This document shows, in pieces, positions 26,096 through 35,263 of a stretch of 64,000 nt of DNA. The notes below the pieces were generated by a model, which worked only from the letters and a program-made list of their open reading frames with translations, was not told the origin of the DNA and ran no database searches. The position numbers and the translations under genes are program-made. The number at the start of each line of letters is the position of its first letter. Position 1 is the first letter of the stretch. Location: the NCBI GenBank assembly GCA_020635175.1, contig JACKAH010000006.1, forward strand, positions 1 to 64,000. Reading direction: 5' to 3'. The stretch comes from Deltaproteobacteria bacterium (GTDB lineage Bacteria > Bdellovibrionota_C > UBA2361 > J135).

Positions 26096-27319
26096 ATGGC
26101 CGCAAAATCGGATCTTGAAAATTTAAAAGTATTAGATAGAAAGCTTTTTAAAATTGGAAAGAGAATCGATATTCTTAACAAGATAAATTGGGGCAAAGAA
26201 TCAAAAGATATTTTTCTTAATAGTTGGCGAAAGCGATCTCACACCTTACCAAAAATTGAATACCCCAAATATAAGTTCACAGAAGATAAAGAAGGTCTGC
26301 AGTATATAATTAGTAAAATTGATAGCAGACATCCCTTGGGTAAGATTGTTAAAGAGACAGCAGAAAGCTACCTCACATCCTTACGTATGGTAGAGGCCGC
26401 CGGAACTAAAGCGTTCATGAAATATTCAACAAAGCTCTATGGATTACCAACAGATAAACTTGGAAAAGGCAACGATACTACTCTTAAGGCAGCACGAAAA
26501 TTCTTAAAAACAGTCGGAAAATTTAAGCTAGCGAACCTAATGCCGCCTGAGGACGTCTGCATTCTGCCTGAATACGTGGTAAATAAGATAAAATCACAAT
26601 CCAAAAGGACCTTTGCAGATAGAGACATCAAGGTTATCACGTCAAATCAGTTATCTGCAAAAGCTTCTGCAGGTGCTAATCGCATTAGCGTACGTAGCTC
26701 TACATGTTTCGCGCCACATGACGTTGATCAGTTAATCCAACATGAACTTTTAGTGCATACCCTTACTTTACAAAATGGCCGTATCCAACGTTTAAAAACT
26801 CTTGGTCTTAGCTCGCCAAGAACTACTTGTACGCAGGAAGGCTTAGCTGTTTTTGCAGAATTTATTACGAACTCAATTGACATTAGTCGACTTCGAAGAA
26901 TTAGCTCACGCGTTCAAGCCATACAGATGGGAATCGAAGGTGCAGACTTCATTGATCTGTTTAGGTACTTCTTAAAACTTGGGCAATCAGAAGAAGAGAG
27001 TTTTCATTCTGCCTCAAGAGTTTTTAGAGGTGGTGACGTTAGAGGAAAGATTGTTTTTACAAAAGACATTGCTTATCTAAGAGGATTTATCGAAGTACAC
27101 CACTTCTTTGTGAACTCTTTTCGAAACGAAATGTTTTCTTATCTTGAATATCTCCTAGCAGGTCGGATGAAAACTGACGACGTTGCCGAGCTTGCGCCTT
27201 ATTTCGTCTCAAAGATCCTGAAGGAACCTCACTATAAGCCTGACTGGATCTTGAACCGTTCGACTTTACTGGCTTTCCTACTCTCCTCCTCAGTAATGAA
27301 CAATCTTGGGGTTCGCTGA
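26096..27319 (+). CDS. DUF1704 minigluzincin-type metallopeptidase-like protein
   Basis: This 407-residue protein has HELLVH at 216-221 (an HExxxH zinc site) followed by the diagnostic QEGLA at 247-251 (TQEGLAVFAE). This combination defines DUF1704, whose animal members are the tubulin carboxypeptidases of the MATCAP/KIAA0895 group. The bacterial substrates are unknown. It is translationally close (7 bases) to a RimK-like ligase. A ligase that extends a protein C-terminus paired with a carboxypeptidase-like enzyme that trims one is an attractive but unproven reading. Confidence 0.85.
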   Translation: MAAKSDLENLKVLDRKLFKIGKRIDILNKINWGKESKDIFLNSWRKRSHTLPKIEYPKYKFTEDKEGLQYIISKIDSRHPLGKIVKETAESYLTSLRMVEAAGTKAFMKYSTKLYGLPTDKLGKGNDTTLKAARKFLKTVGKFKLANLMPPEDVCILPEYVVNKIKSQSKRTFADRDIKVITSNQLSAKASAGANRISVRSSTCFAPHDVDQLIQHELLVHTLTLQNGRIQRLKTLGLSSPRTTCTQEGLAVFAEFITNSIDISRLRRISSRVQAIQMGIEGADFIDLFRYFLKLGQSEEESFHSASRVFRGGDVRGKIVFTKDIAYLRGFIEVHHFFVNSFRNEMFSYLEYLLAGRMKTDDVAELAPYFVSKILKEPHYKPDWILNRSTLLAFLLSSSVMNNLGVR

Positions 27320-27499
27320 CTTTTATCTTAATAACTTGGAATATTTGGGCCATCCGTCAACAGCTATAAGGGATCCACTGACCAACTTTAAGTGGATTAA
27401 AGTTGCAGTTGCTTAGCTAATTTAGCTAAATTACACTCGTTTGGAGTGAGAGTTCTTTTTCACTGTTTCAATCTGCGTAGAAATTTTTATGACATAGAA

Positions 27500-27544
27500 G
27501 TGTCTTGGGTAGAGTTGCGCCAAGCGCTAGCCTGCCCAAGACAC
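27500..27544. repeat. inverted repeat, 10-bp arms
   Basis: GTGTCTTGGG (27500-27509) and CCCAAGACAC (27535-27544) are perfect inverted repeats separated by 25 bases that themselves contain GCGCCAAGCGC-like symmetry. It lies at the left edge of the GC-rich island. Confidence 0.7.
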
Positions 27545-27566
27545 GAGGTAAAAAAGGTTCTTCCTG

Positions 27567-27618
27567 CACATCGCATGAATTGATTCGATAAAACTTTCGT
27601 ATCAATCCATGCGATGTG
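27567..27618. repeat. long hairpin, 18-bp arms with one mismatch
   Basis: The arms 27567-27584 and 27601-27618 match at 17 of 18 positions (one G:T pair) and extend inwards by CGA/TCG after one further mismatch. The palindrome sits 62 bases before the HAD start codon. It could be a terminator, an RNA regulatory leader or the scar of a mobile unit. Confidence 0.75.
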
Positions 27619-27680
27619 AGGATAAGTTAAACTCCATCGCCTTCCCCGCCCTGCAACCTTCAGCCCCCGAGTGAGACACC

Positions 27681-28634
27681 GTGGCCATCCTTCTTCCACC
27701 CAGCCAAACCATCAGCCTGACAGACCTGCTGATGACGCCTCAAGGCGTACCGATCGAGGCCTTCATCTGGGACATCGACCAGACGCTCACCAACAGTGAG
27801 CCTGCTCAGCTCAAGTCCTGGATCATCGAGGCTGAGATCCTGTTCGGTCCCGAGTTCGCCGAAGCGGTCGCTCCGTACCTGAACAAGATCTTCAAGACGC
27901 GTCGCTTCCACATGCTGCGACCGGTCCTGCTGATCATGATGTACAAGCTGATCACTCCTTCTGGCCGGCAAACCCGTGACGGCCACAAGCAGATCCCCGA
28001 GCAGATCCGCGGACGGATCATCGAGGCTAGTCTGCAGAGCGCGATCATGGGTCTCGCCGAGCAAGCCAAGTCGGAGAACATCTGGAGCCTCGCGGAGCGC
28101 GTCAACGCCGATCCTCGCTTCAACCAAGCAGCACTGGCCGTGAACCTCATCTTCGACGAGGGGCGCAACAAGCTGCTGGTTCAGCAGGCTCGCAACCTGG
28201 AGATCGACCCGATGCCTGGGGTGCGACACGTGATCGCTGAGATGCACCGCCGTGGCATCCGCCAGGGTGTCTGCACCAGCACCAGTTCCACTCTGGCTCC
28301 CGACATGCTTCGTGCAGTCTTCGGAGACTACGTCTGGGCTGTGCTCAACGGCGCTGCCTGCTTCGGTGACCAAGTTCGCCAGATGAAGCCCAACACCGAG
28401 GGATGTGTGAAGGTCGCTGCGGACTTCGGCTTCCAGCGCGGCAACCTCGCTCCGGTCGCTGTCGCTGACGACTCTGTGCGGCTGATCGAGCATCTGCGCA
28501 CAGACGGCTTCGGTCGCCCGATCTGCGTGATCGACGGCCACAACGACGAGCCTCACCTGGAGCACCTGAACGACGGAGAGCCTGACGGCGTCGTGACGGT
28601 CTACAGCTTCGAGCAGGTGAATCTCGCCGCCTGA
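27681..28634 (+). CDS. HAD-family hydrolase on a GC-rich island
   Basis: This 317-residue protein has the HAD nucleophile motif WDIDQTLTNSE (about 30-40), a helical cap, the motif II-like region GVCTSTSSTLAPDML and the motif IV-like AVADDSVRLIEHL. It is probably a phosphatase or phosphonatase-type enzyme; the substrate is not evident. The start is GTG at 27681 with no strong ribosome-binding site. Codon choice (CTG, ATC, CGC, GAG) and GC content are far from those of every neighbour, indicating recent acquisition or an assembly chimera. A long antisense frame over it is a by-product of the high GC. Confidence 0.8.
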   Translation: MAILLPPSQTISLTDLLMTPQGVPIEAFIWDIDQTLTNSEPAQLKSWIIEAEILFGPEFAEAVAPYLNKIFKTRRFHMLRPVLLIMMYKLITPSGRQTRDGHKQIPEQIRGRIIEASLQSAIMGLAEQAKSENIWSLAERVNADPRFNQAALAVNLIFDEGRNKLLVQQARNLEIDPMPGVRHVIAEMHRRGIRQGVCTSTSSTLAPDMLRAVFGDYVWAVLNGAACFGDQVRQMKPNTEGCVKVAADFGFQRGNLAPVAVADDSVRLIEHLRTDGFGRPICVIDGHNDEPHLEHLNDGEPDGVVTVYSFEQVNLAA

Positions 28635-28651
28635 GCAACCAACACCGGTTC

Positions 28652-28710
28652 GTGGCCCTGGGGCTGCCGTGTTCGATCCTCGTGATCGTCCACGGCGCCC
28701 CTGGCCCCAC
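28652..28710. repeat. GC-rich hairpin after the HAD gene
   Basis: The arms 28652-28671 and 28691-28710 pair at 16 of 20 positions around a 19-base loop. It begins 18 bases after the HAD stop codon. The sequence returns to AT-rich about 40 bases later. It is likely the terminator or the right border structure of the island. Confidence 0.6.
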
Positions 28711-28889
28711 GGTTCTTACTACCTCGTGTCTTTGGACACCAACTAAGCAGAAATCATTGCTTCGATATTGTCATAAACGCTAAAGAAACATCTGATTTTA
28801 TTGAGTAATTTTAAGCTGATTCAGGTCACTATATTCGCTTTGAATAGAATAACAATTCCAAACTACGCATGTGATTCAAGTAAGTTGAG

Positions 28890-30257
28890 ATGTTAGAGCA
28901 GGAAAGAGATACTGAGGAGTTAGTTCAGGGGGTAGGTACGCCTCCAGCTGGATGCCATACGGCTGAAGCCGGCACATCGATCGATCCAACCTACTTAGAG
29001 CTTCAGCAACCAGATATTCACTGGAGTAATGTCAGATCAAAAGTCGAAATTCCTGAATTTCCAAACGAATCACATCATATTTCAATTAGCGATCTTCAAA
29101 AAGCATTCTTTCTACTTAACATTAGAAGAATAGGACCAAGTGTACAGCTTGAAGAACTTACCCCAAGCGAAAGCGCTAGTGAAATTAGCACCGCACGACT
29201 TATCGAAATCTATGATGAAGTTAACAAGCGTGTTCCCGAATTTTCAAGAAAGCATGTCAGAGTTTGCTTGCCACACGATGTAACCTCAGCTGAGATTGAT
29301 AGAGCAAGAGCTGATGCTATTGAATTAAAAAAACAGGCTCGACAGGCGATCGTTGAAGCATGTACTGCCTTAATAGCAGTATCAAAGGAACGCGATGATC
29401 CAATCATGCCAAGACCAAATGTTTACAGAGTCTTAGGTCAGCTTTACTTTAACGAACAACTTGGTGGACTAAATGGAACTGTATTCAGAGCAGCAGTTAA
29501 CTACATGTGGTCTACTGCACAGAATACAACTAAAGCTGAAAGGCCCAACCTTCCCTGGGAAGGAACATTAGGACATGTTCAAAAAGCTCTTACATCAGGG
29601 GTGACCGAGCAATCATGGGCAACTGTACAGGAAGCACAAGGAGAGCCTGTCCCAACAAGTGAGTTGCTGGAGCAGGTACCAAGCAGCGTTTCAGCCCCCC
29701 AGCATGTTCTGAATGCAAATCTACAATTTCTTGAGAGCATTCGAGCAATTGAATGTTTTACCTACCATTCAGTAACAAGAACGCTTCAGAGTGGTCAGCG
29801 TGTAGGCTCAGAAACTAAACGTTCTGTCGACACATACATTGACCCAACAAAGGATGTAGTACGGGTAGCTTGGATTGAAAATCGGTGCATCGAAACCCTT
29901 GGGGCACTACTTCCTTTTGACAAGCCGATTAAAATTGCCGATGTAGTTGACTTACCCCAGGTAAGCATTATCGATGCAAAAGGAGAAATCCATGTGCTTG
30001 AAGCAAGCACAGTCTCAGGCACGAGAAGTTCTATAACCGATGCAGCAAAAAAACTTGAGCAGGCAGGTCATGTTAAAATGGAGAGATTAAGTGGTAATGG
30101 TCGTACAGATTGGTATGTAAGCTTAACTGAATCGGGAAGAGAAATAGCTTCCATGTATTACTCAACTGACTTTGGTGAAGCGCTTCCAGCTAAATGTGTT
30201 GCAGCACTAATGCATCATCACAAAATCTACACCAAAGCTACTCCCATAGCTGCCTAA
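28890..30257 (+). CDS. unknown protein with C-terminal winged-helix-like region
   Basis: The 455-residue protein is not recognised as a whole. It has no signal peptide. The middle (about 130-200) is helical and the last 110 residues look like a winged helix: a helix-turn-helix-like SSITDAAKKLEQAGHVKMERLSG followed by RTDWYVSLTESGREIAS, a wing pattern seen in MarR/PadR-like proteins. It may be a DNA-binding or replication-type protein, but no family is assigned. Its 3' end overlaps the convergent msrA by 20 bases. Confidence 0.6.
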   Translation: MLEQERDTEELVQGVGTPPAGCHTAEAGTSIDPTYLELQQPDIHWSNVRSKVEIPEFPNESHHISISDLQKAFFLLNIRRIGPSVQLEELTPSESASEISTARLIEIYDEVNKRVPEFSRKHVRVCLPHDVTSAEIDRARADAIELKKQARQAIVEACTALIAVSKERDDPIMPRPNVYRVLGQLYFNEQLGGLNGTVFRAAVNYMWSTAQNTTKAERPNLPWEGTLGHVQKALTSGVTEQSWATVQEAQGEPVPTSELLEQVPSSVSAPQHVLNANLQFLESIRAIECFTYHSVTRTLQSGQRVGSETKRSVDTYIDPTKDVVRVAWIENRCIETLGALLPFDKPIKIADVVDLPQVSIIDAKGEIHVLEASTVSGTRSSITDAAKKLEQAGHVKMERLSGNGRTDWYVSLTESGREIASMYYSTDFGEALPAKCVAALMHHHKIYTKATPIAA

Positions 30258-30819
30258 GTCTCTGATCACGGCCACAACCAAACCTATATGACTTATAGCG
30301 AATAGGGTTTTTCTTATAAAAATCTTGATGATATTCCTCAGCTGGATAAAAAGCAGAAGCTTTTGTGATCGGTGTTAGTACATCCTCTTCAAACTTTTTC
30401 GTCCTTATAATCTCTGCCTTTGAATCCTCAGCAAGTTTCTTTTGTTCATCAGATAGATAAAATATCTCAGGTCTATATTGACTACCCACATCGCAAAACT
30501 GCCTGTTCGTCACAGTTGGATCTGTATTTTTCCAGTAGATATCTAAAAGCTTTTTGTAGCTAATTTTAGTTGGATCAAATTCGATTTCAACCGCCTCAGC
30601 ATGCGTAGTTGAACCAGAGGAGACTTGAGAGTAGCTAGGATTATCGGTGTCTCCACCTGTGAAACCAGAAGTTACTCGCAGAACACCATCGAGTTCCTGA
30701 AACGCAGATTCCATACACCAAAAACATCCGCCCGCAAAGATTGCTGTCTCAGTTTTTCTCTCTTCTGCCTGAACCATAGAAACCCAAAATATCAAAGTAA
30801 AAATTAAAATCCTTTTCAT
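30238..30819 (-). CDS. msrA: exported peptide methionine-S-sulfoxide reductase
   Basis: A signal peptide (MKRILIFTLIFWVSMVQA) precedes a complete MsrA domain. The catalytic motif GCFWCMES places the nucleophile at Cys32; GYTGG-type TSGFTGGD, YAEEYHQDF-like PAEEYHQDFY and the C-terminal resolving Cys in RFGCGRDQRL are present. It reduces methionine-S-sulfoxide in periplasmic or surface proteins. How it is re-reduced outside the cytoplasm is not shown here. It overlaps the preceding convergent gene by 20 bases. Confidence 0.95.
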   Translation of the reverse strand: MKRILIFTLIFWVSMVQAEERKTETAIFAGGCFWCMESAFQELDGVLRVTSGFTGGDTDNPSYSQVSSGSTTHAEAVEIEFDPTKISYKKLLDIYWKNTDPTVTNRQFCDVGSQYRPEIFYLSDEQKKLAEDSKAEIIRTKKFEEDVLTPITKASAFYPAEEYHQDFYKKNPIRYKSYRFGCGRDQRLRQLWE

Positions 30820-30906
30820 CTCACCCTTTCAACTGTCAAAGCGCTACGATTAGTTAATTCGCCGCATCTTAAAAATAAGTTACAGAGTCTATAAAAAGGT
30901 AATATT

Positions 30907-31215
30907 ATGAATCTCTTAACGCCAGATCCAATTGTTGAATATGATGAATTTCTGTCACTTCAAATGCCTGAAGCAAATCTCGAGCTGGATCAAGAAACGT
31001 TTGCTGTAGAGACCAAAAGCCTCGGGGAAAGTGTTCGATCATTTATGGGCGCGCTATTTACTGAGGTAGCAGCAGATCTGGTCGTTAAAGCAATTACGGG
31101 CTGCGATCCAACAATTGGAACAATCGCACTTCTAAGCACAGCCATTCCTGACATCCTCGAGCAGGCAACTTCATTCTTTAGCGGCGTTGAGATAGAGCAT
31201 GCAGTCGCGGCTTAG
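30907..31215 (+). CDS. small protein of unknown function
   Basis: The protein has 102 residues, acidic at the N-terminus (TPDPIVEYDEFLSLQMPEANLELDQE), with a helical, fairly hydrophobic second half (FTEVAADLVVKAITGCDPTIGTIALLSTAIPDILEQATSFF). An AAAAGG-type ribosome-binding site precedes ATG. It has no signal peptide and no recognised motif. The second half could interact with a membrane. It is followed by 136 bp before the LolA-like gene. Confidence 0.55.
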   Translation: MNLLTPDPIVEYDEFLSLQMPEANLELDQETFAVETKSLGESVRSFMGALFTEVAADLVVKAITGCDPTIGTIALLSTAIPDILEQATSFFSGVEIEHAVAA

Positions 31216-31351
31216 ATTCAACATTTAAATGCTCTGCTCATGTAGCCAGTTCTGCTCAGCAGGGCTTTCCTATACACGTCCTTAAAATACGCCAATTCCA
31301 AACTCTCAAATCCTGTGCTAGCGTTATTCAGAACTTTTTTCCAATATCGAT

Positions 31352-32098
31352 ATGAAGATCTTTGTACAGCTTTTGTTATTACTCACCATTCCTATTCATG
31401 CATTTGCACTAAGTCCCGCTGAACTTGTTAAGGAAGCGATTGATTACTGGCGTGGCAAAACCTCTTATACTGAGGCGCAAATGACAATCAATCGTGATGA
31501 TTGGAAAAGAACTATGAAGTTTCAATCTTGGACAATGGGGACTGATAAGACTCTTGTTCGATTTACAGAGCCAGCGAAAGATGCAGGTAGTGCCTCGCTT
31601 AAGAACGACAACAAGATGTGGAGCTACTCACCTAAAGTCAACAAAGTAATCAAAATTCCACCCAGCATGATGGGCCAAAGTTGGATGGGATCAGATTTTT
31701 CGTATAACGATCTCGCCAAGGCAGATGATATTGTGAAACGTTATTCTCACAAACTTCTCAACGAAGAAGAGAGAGATGCCCATAAATTCTATACTGTTGA
31801 ATCAATACCTCTTGAAAACGCACCCGTGGTCTGGGGGAAAGAGATCTTGGTAATTCGTGATGACTATATAATCTTTAAGCATCAATTCTTTGATCAAGAT
31901 ATGAAATTAGTTAAAGAGCTGACGGCTGAAGAGATTGCACCCATGGGAGGAAAGCTAATAGCAAAAGTAATTCGAATGAAAAATGTCGAAGAGAAGAACG
32001 AATGGACTGAGATTGTACACAGCAAAGCAGAATTTGGTATTGAGATCTCTAACAATGTCTTTACCCTATCTTACCTGCGCAATCCAAGGAATCTATAG
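31352..32098 (+). CDS. outer-membrane lipoprotein-sorting (LolA-like) protein
   Basis: A signal peptide (MKIFVQLLLLLTIPIHAFA) precedes a domain typical of the LolA-like family: KTSYTEAQMTINRDDWKRTMKFQSWTMGTDKTLVRF, DNKMWSYSPKVNKVIKIPPSMMGQSWMGSDF. The half-barrel should shuttle a lipid or lipoprotein through the periplasm. Its stop codon directly abuts the start of an FtsX-type permease. It thus opens a five-gene operon that contains a full ABC transporter and an outer-membrane barrel. Confidence 0.88.
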   Translation: MKIFVQLLLLLTIPIHAFALSPAELVKEAIDYWRGKTSYTEAQMTINRDDWKRTMKFQSWTMGTDKTLVRFTEPAKDAGSASLKNDNKMWSYSPKVNKVIKIPPSMMGQSWMGSDFSYNDLAKADDIVKRYSHKLLNEEERDAHKFYTVESIPLENAPVVWGKEILVIRDDYIIFKHQFFDQDMKLVKELTAEEIAPMGGKLIAKVIRMKNVEEKNEWTEIVHSKAEFGIEISNNVFTLSYLRNPRNL

Positions 32099-33319
32099 AT
32101 GCTAAAACTCGCTTGGCGAAATATTTGGCGCAACTCGAGGAGAACTATCCTAACTGTTTTAGCTATTGCATTTGCTACATCAATCCTACAATTCTTTGTT
32201 TCAATACAACTTAAGTCCTATGACGCAGCAACAAAATCAGCAATCGCATTGACCTTGGGTCAACTACAGGTTCAGAAAAAAGGATACCTTGAAAAGCCGC
32301 AGATAAGAGCAACTATTGAAGACCCACTCTCTCTGGAGAGTAAAATTAAATCACTTGATAGAGTTGAACATACCTCAATTCGATCAATCGGTTTTGCCTT
32401 AATTTCTTCTGAGAAGAGAAGTTACGGTTTGCAAGTTATTGGCATAATGCCGGAAAAAGAAAAACTAGTCTCTTCTGTTTCTGGGCTTATTAAAAAAGGA
32501 GAATACCTAGATAGTACTTCAACCAACGATTGTGTAATTGGTGAGATTTTAGCAAAGAATCTAAAAGTAGACATTGGTGATGAGGTTACAATATTAGGAC
32601 AAGGAAAAGATGGTTCGCTTGCTGCATCTGTAGCAACAATTAGGGGGATATTTGATTCGGGAACAAAAGACTTCGATCGTGTGACAATGTTTATCCCATA
32701 CAAAACGTTTCAAGATGTCTTCAGTATGCAAAATTCAGCACATTCGATTGTTGTAATGGGAATGAGACTTAAGGATCTGGAGCAAATTCAATCGAAAATT
32801 GAGGAATTGCTTAAAAATGAAACTAACCTCGTTTCCCTTAGGTGGGATCAGCTAATGCCAGGTCTAAAGCAATCAATCGAACTTGATATGTCTGCTGGTT
32901 GGATCTTCTATCTGACGCTAGTCTTGATTGTTACTTTTAGCATTGTGAATACTTTTCTTATGTCTGTTCTGGAACGATCACGGGAGTTTGGAATCATGTT
33001 AGCTATTGGAGCAAGAACCCCAAGAATTATGGGCATGGTAGTAATTGAATCTATTTTACTTACTCTTGTTGGGATATTTCTTGGCGTATTGATTGGGAGT
33101 GGTGTTATTACGTATTTCTCAATTCATGGATTTACAGTCCCTGGAGCTGAAGAGATTGCAAAACTGTGGAATTTACCAATCAGAATATATCCTGAGCTTA
33201 CTATTAGAGTAATACTCACAGCGCCTCTAATGATCTTAACAACTACCTTTATTGGTGTAATGTATCCCGTTCTCAAGATTTTGTGGCTTAAACCATTGGA
33301 AGCAATGCGAGCGACTTAA
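32099..33319 (+). CDS. FtsX/MacB-type ABC permease
   Basis: This 406-residue permease has one N-terminal transmembrane helix (RTILTVLAIAFATSILQFFVS), a periplasmic MacB_PCD-like domain of about 240 residues, and three C-terminal helices beginning SAGWIFYLTLVLIVTFSIVNTFLMSVLERSREFGIM. It is the LolC/LolE and MacB type that performs mechanical extraction rather than channel transport. It starts directly after the LolA-like stop and ends one base before the second permease. Confidence 0.9.
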   Translation: MLKLAWRNIWRNSRRTILTVLAIAFATSILQFFVSIQLKSYDAATKSAIALTLGQLQVQKKGYLEKPQIRATIEDPLSLESKIKSLDRVEHTSIRSIGFALISSEKRSYGLQVIGIMPEKEKLVSSVSGLIKKGEYLDSTSTNDCVIGEILAKNLKVDIGDEVTILGQGKDGSLAASVATIRGIFDSGTKDFDRVTMFIPYKTFQDVFSMQNSAHSIVVMGMRLKDLEQIQSKIEELLKNETNLVSLRWDQLMPGLKQSIELDMSAGWIFYLTLVLIVTFSIVNTFLMSVLERSREFGIMLAIGARTPRIMGMVVIESILLTLVGIFLGVLIGSGVITYFSIHGFTVPGAEEIAKLWNLPIRIYPELTIRVILTAPLMILTTTFIGVMYPVLKILWLKPLEAMRAT

Positions 33320-33320
33320 G

Positions 33321-34553
33321 ATGCTAAAAAACCTTTCAATTATTTTTATCTTATCCTCTCGTAATGTCTTACGAAATCCTCGACGATCAATTTTAACCTT
33401 GCTTGCGATCTCTTTTGGCCTTGCTGGAACAATTGTCGTTTCATCACTAGCCCGCGGCCTTTCTTATAACCTCGCTAAAGATACAATTGATCATTTAACT
33501 GGCCATATTCAGATACATGCTGAAAATTATCTAGAAGACCCCGATGTAAGTAATTCAATCTCTGAAATTCCTCCTAAGCTTGAAAAAGTGATGAAGAGTC
33601 CTCAGATCCTAAAGAAAGCTGAGCGCGTTCGTGTACCTGGAATTGTCATGAGTGAACGTGAATCTTATGGCGTTATGATAGTAGGAATCAATCCTAAAGA
33701 GGAGCTGGGGCTTTCTTTTATCGCTGAAAGCGTGAATGAAGGCAAATTCTTCGATCACGATTCTGATGATGGAATCATAATAGGACGAAAGTTACTTGAA
33801 TTACTACAAACAGATATTGGCAAACGTGTGGTAGTCATGAGCCAAGACGTAAAAAATGAAATTTCTGACAAAGGTGTAAGAATAATTGGTGTATTTGATT
33901 CCCAGTTTGAATCCACGGAGAAGAGTTTTGTGTTTTTGAGCATTAAAAAAGCTCAAGGCTTACTTGGCTTGGATGCCAAGATATCCGAAATATCTCTAGT
34001 GACAAAAGATTATGAAAACCTTGAACCCACCCTCTCCAATCTGCAAAGCTCTGCTCCAAATCTCGATGTAAGAGGATGGAGAGATATTGAAAAGTTCGTT
34101 TCAGCACTATTGGACATTCAGGGTAAGTTTTTAATTTTTTGGTTTTGCATCGTCGTAATTGCAATCTCATTCGGTATTGTAAATACTCTTTTTATGGCGA
34201 TCTACGAAAGAATACGCGAATTTGGGATGTTGCAAGCGCTTGGCATGAAGCCAATCGAAATTCAATTTCAAGTGTTGATTGAATCACTGCTATTGATTTT
34301 AATTGGTGGATTCATTGGCAACATCTTAAGTGTAATCGGAATTCATTTGTTAGAAAGTGGTATAGATATCTCAGCATTTGCCGAGGGAGCTAAACGCTTC
34401 GGAATCAAGAACGTTATTTACCCCCGTTTTGTGTCCCATGATTGGATAACGGCAAATTTGCTAGTCCTATTTTTAGGAAGCTTAAGTTCATTTTATCCAG
34501 CCTGGAGAGCCTCAAGATTTACGCCAGCGAATGCAATATCAAGAGCTACATAA
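33321..34553 (+). CDS. second FtsX/MacB-type ABC permease
   Basis: It has the same architecture as the preceding permease (410 residues): SILTLLAISFGLAGTIVVSSLARG as the first helix, a periplasmic domain, then helices starting FLIFWFCIVVIAISFGIVNTLFMAIYERIREFGM. The two permeases are paralogues and would form a LolCE-like heterodimer. Its TAA stop shares a base with the ATG of the ATPase gene (TAATG). Confidence 0.9.
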   Translation: MLKNLSIIFILSSRNVLRNPRRSILTLLAISFGLAGTIVVSSLARGLSYNLAKDTIDHLTGHIQIHAENYLEDPDVSNSISEIPPKLEKVMKSPQILKKAERVRVPGIVMSERESYGVMIVGINPKEELGLSFIAESVNEGKFFDHDSDDGIIIGRKLLELLQTDIGKRVVVMSQDVKNEISDKGVRIIGVFDSQFESTEKSFVFLSIKKAQGLLGLDAKISEISLVTKDYENLEPTLSNLQSSAPNLDVRGWRDIEKFVSALLDIQGKFLIFWFCIVVIAISFGIVNTLFMAIYERIREFGMLQALGMKPIEIQFQVLIESLLLILIGGFIGNILSVIGIHLLESGIDISAFAEGAKRFGIKNVIYPRFVSHDWITANLLVLFLGSLSSFYPAWRASRFTPANAISRAT

Positions 34554-35263
34554 TGAAGAACAACACTCTACAAGAAAATAAACTAGAAGCTAATGTACGT
34601 TGCAAAGACGTCTCTAAAATCTACCGTCAAGGAGACATAGAAGTACATGCTTTACGAAGAATTAGCATTGAAATACAAGATGGCAGCTTTGTAAGTCTTT
34701 CTGGGCCATCTGGCTCGGGAAAAACTACGCTATTAAACTTAATCGGTGGATTAGATCGTCCAACCTCAGGAGAAATTTATCTATCAAATTTGAGGATTGA
34801 TACTTTGAGCTCAAGCGAACTAGCTCAAGTCAGGTTAGATAATATTGGATTCATTTTTCAAGCGTACAATCTAATCCCTGTACTTTCTGCTCGTGAAAAC
34901 GTCGAATTCGTAATGCAGCTTCAAGGCGTAAATGCTGCTGAGAGAAAAGAACGTGCATATGAAATTCTAAATGCTGTTGGATTAAATGGACTAGAAAACA
35001 GAAGACCAGGAGAACTTTCAGGTGGACAACAGCAGAGAGTTGCAGTTGCTCGAGCAATTGTAAGCAATCCGGAAATCGTATTAGCAGATGAACCCACTGC
35101 AAATCTTGATTCCAAAACAGCAAAAAACCTATTAGAAATAATGCTCAGCATGTGTAAAGAGCGTAAAGTTACCTTCATCTTTTCAACTCATGATAAGCTC
35201 GTAATGGAGTACGCCGAACGATTGATTAAACTTCATGATGGAGAAATTGTAAGTGATGAATAG
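34553..35263 (+). CDS. LolD/MacB-type ABC transporter ATPase
   Basis: The start is at ATG 34553, overlapping the permease stop, not the longer frame upstream. The protein (236 residues) shows Walker A GPSGSGKTT, Q-loop FIFQAYNLIPVLSARENV, signature LSGGQQQRVAVARAI, Walker B IVLADEPTANLD and the H-loop FIFSTHD, characteristic of the MacB/LolD subfamily. It energises the two permeases. Its last codons overlap the start of the outer-membrane protein gene. Confidence 0.93.
   Translation: MKNNTLQENKLEANVRCKDVSKIYRQGDIEVHALRRISIEIQDGSFVSLSGPSGSGKTTLLNLIGGLDRPTSGEIYLSNLRIDTLSSSELAQVRLDNIGFIFQAYNLIPVLSARENVEFVMQLQGVNAAERKERAYEILNAVGLNGLENRRPGELSGGQQQRVAVARAIVSNPEIVLADEPTANLDSKTAKNLLEIMLSMCKERKVTFIFSTHDKLVMEYAERLIKLHDGEIVSDE

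Larger units (their letters stand above)
27320..27680. other. 361-bp gap with three inverted repeats before the GC-rich HAD gene
   Basis: No coding frame is convincing here. The gap holds an ATCCACT/AGTGGAT repeat (27373-27397), a 10-bp-arm repeat (27500-27544) and a long imperfect hairpin (27567-27618). Base composition changes from AT-rich to GC-rich at about 27620. CACTC-GTTTG-GAGTG at about 27434-27448 followed by a T-rich stretch could terminate the DUF1704 transcript. Confidence 0.5.

Noticed and set aside
27660..28565. 301-codon frame on the minus strand over the HAD gene
   Set aside because: It is a by-product of high GC in codon position 3 of the HAD gene; its product is low-complexity and Asp/Val/Leu/His-rich with no recognisable fold, while the plus strand has clear HAD motifs.
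27567..28740. Integron-like gene cassette around the HAD gene
   Set aside because: One gene with palindromes of foreign composition suggested a cassette, but no GTTRRRY/RYYYAAC pair in the attC layout and no integrase are visible.
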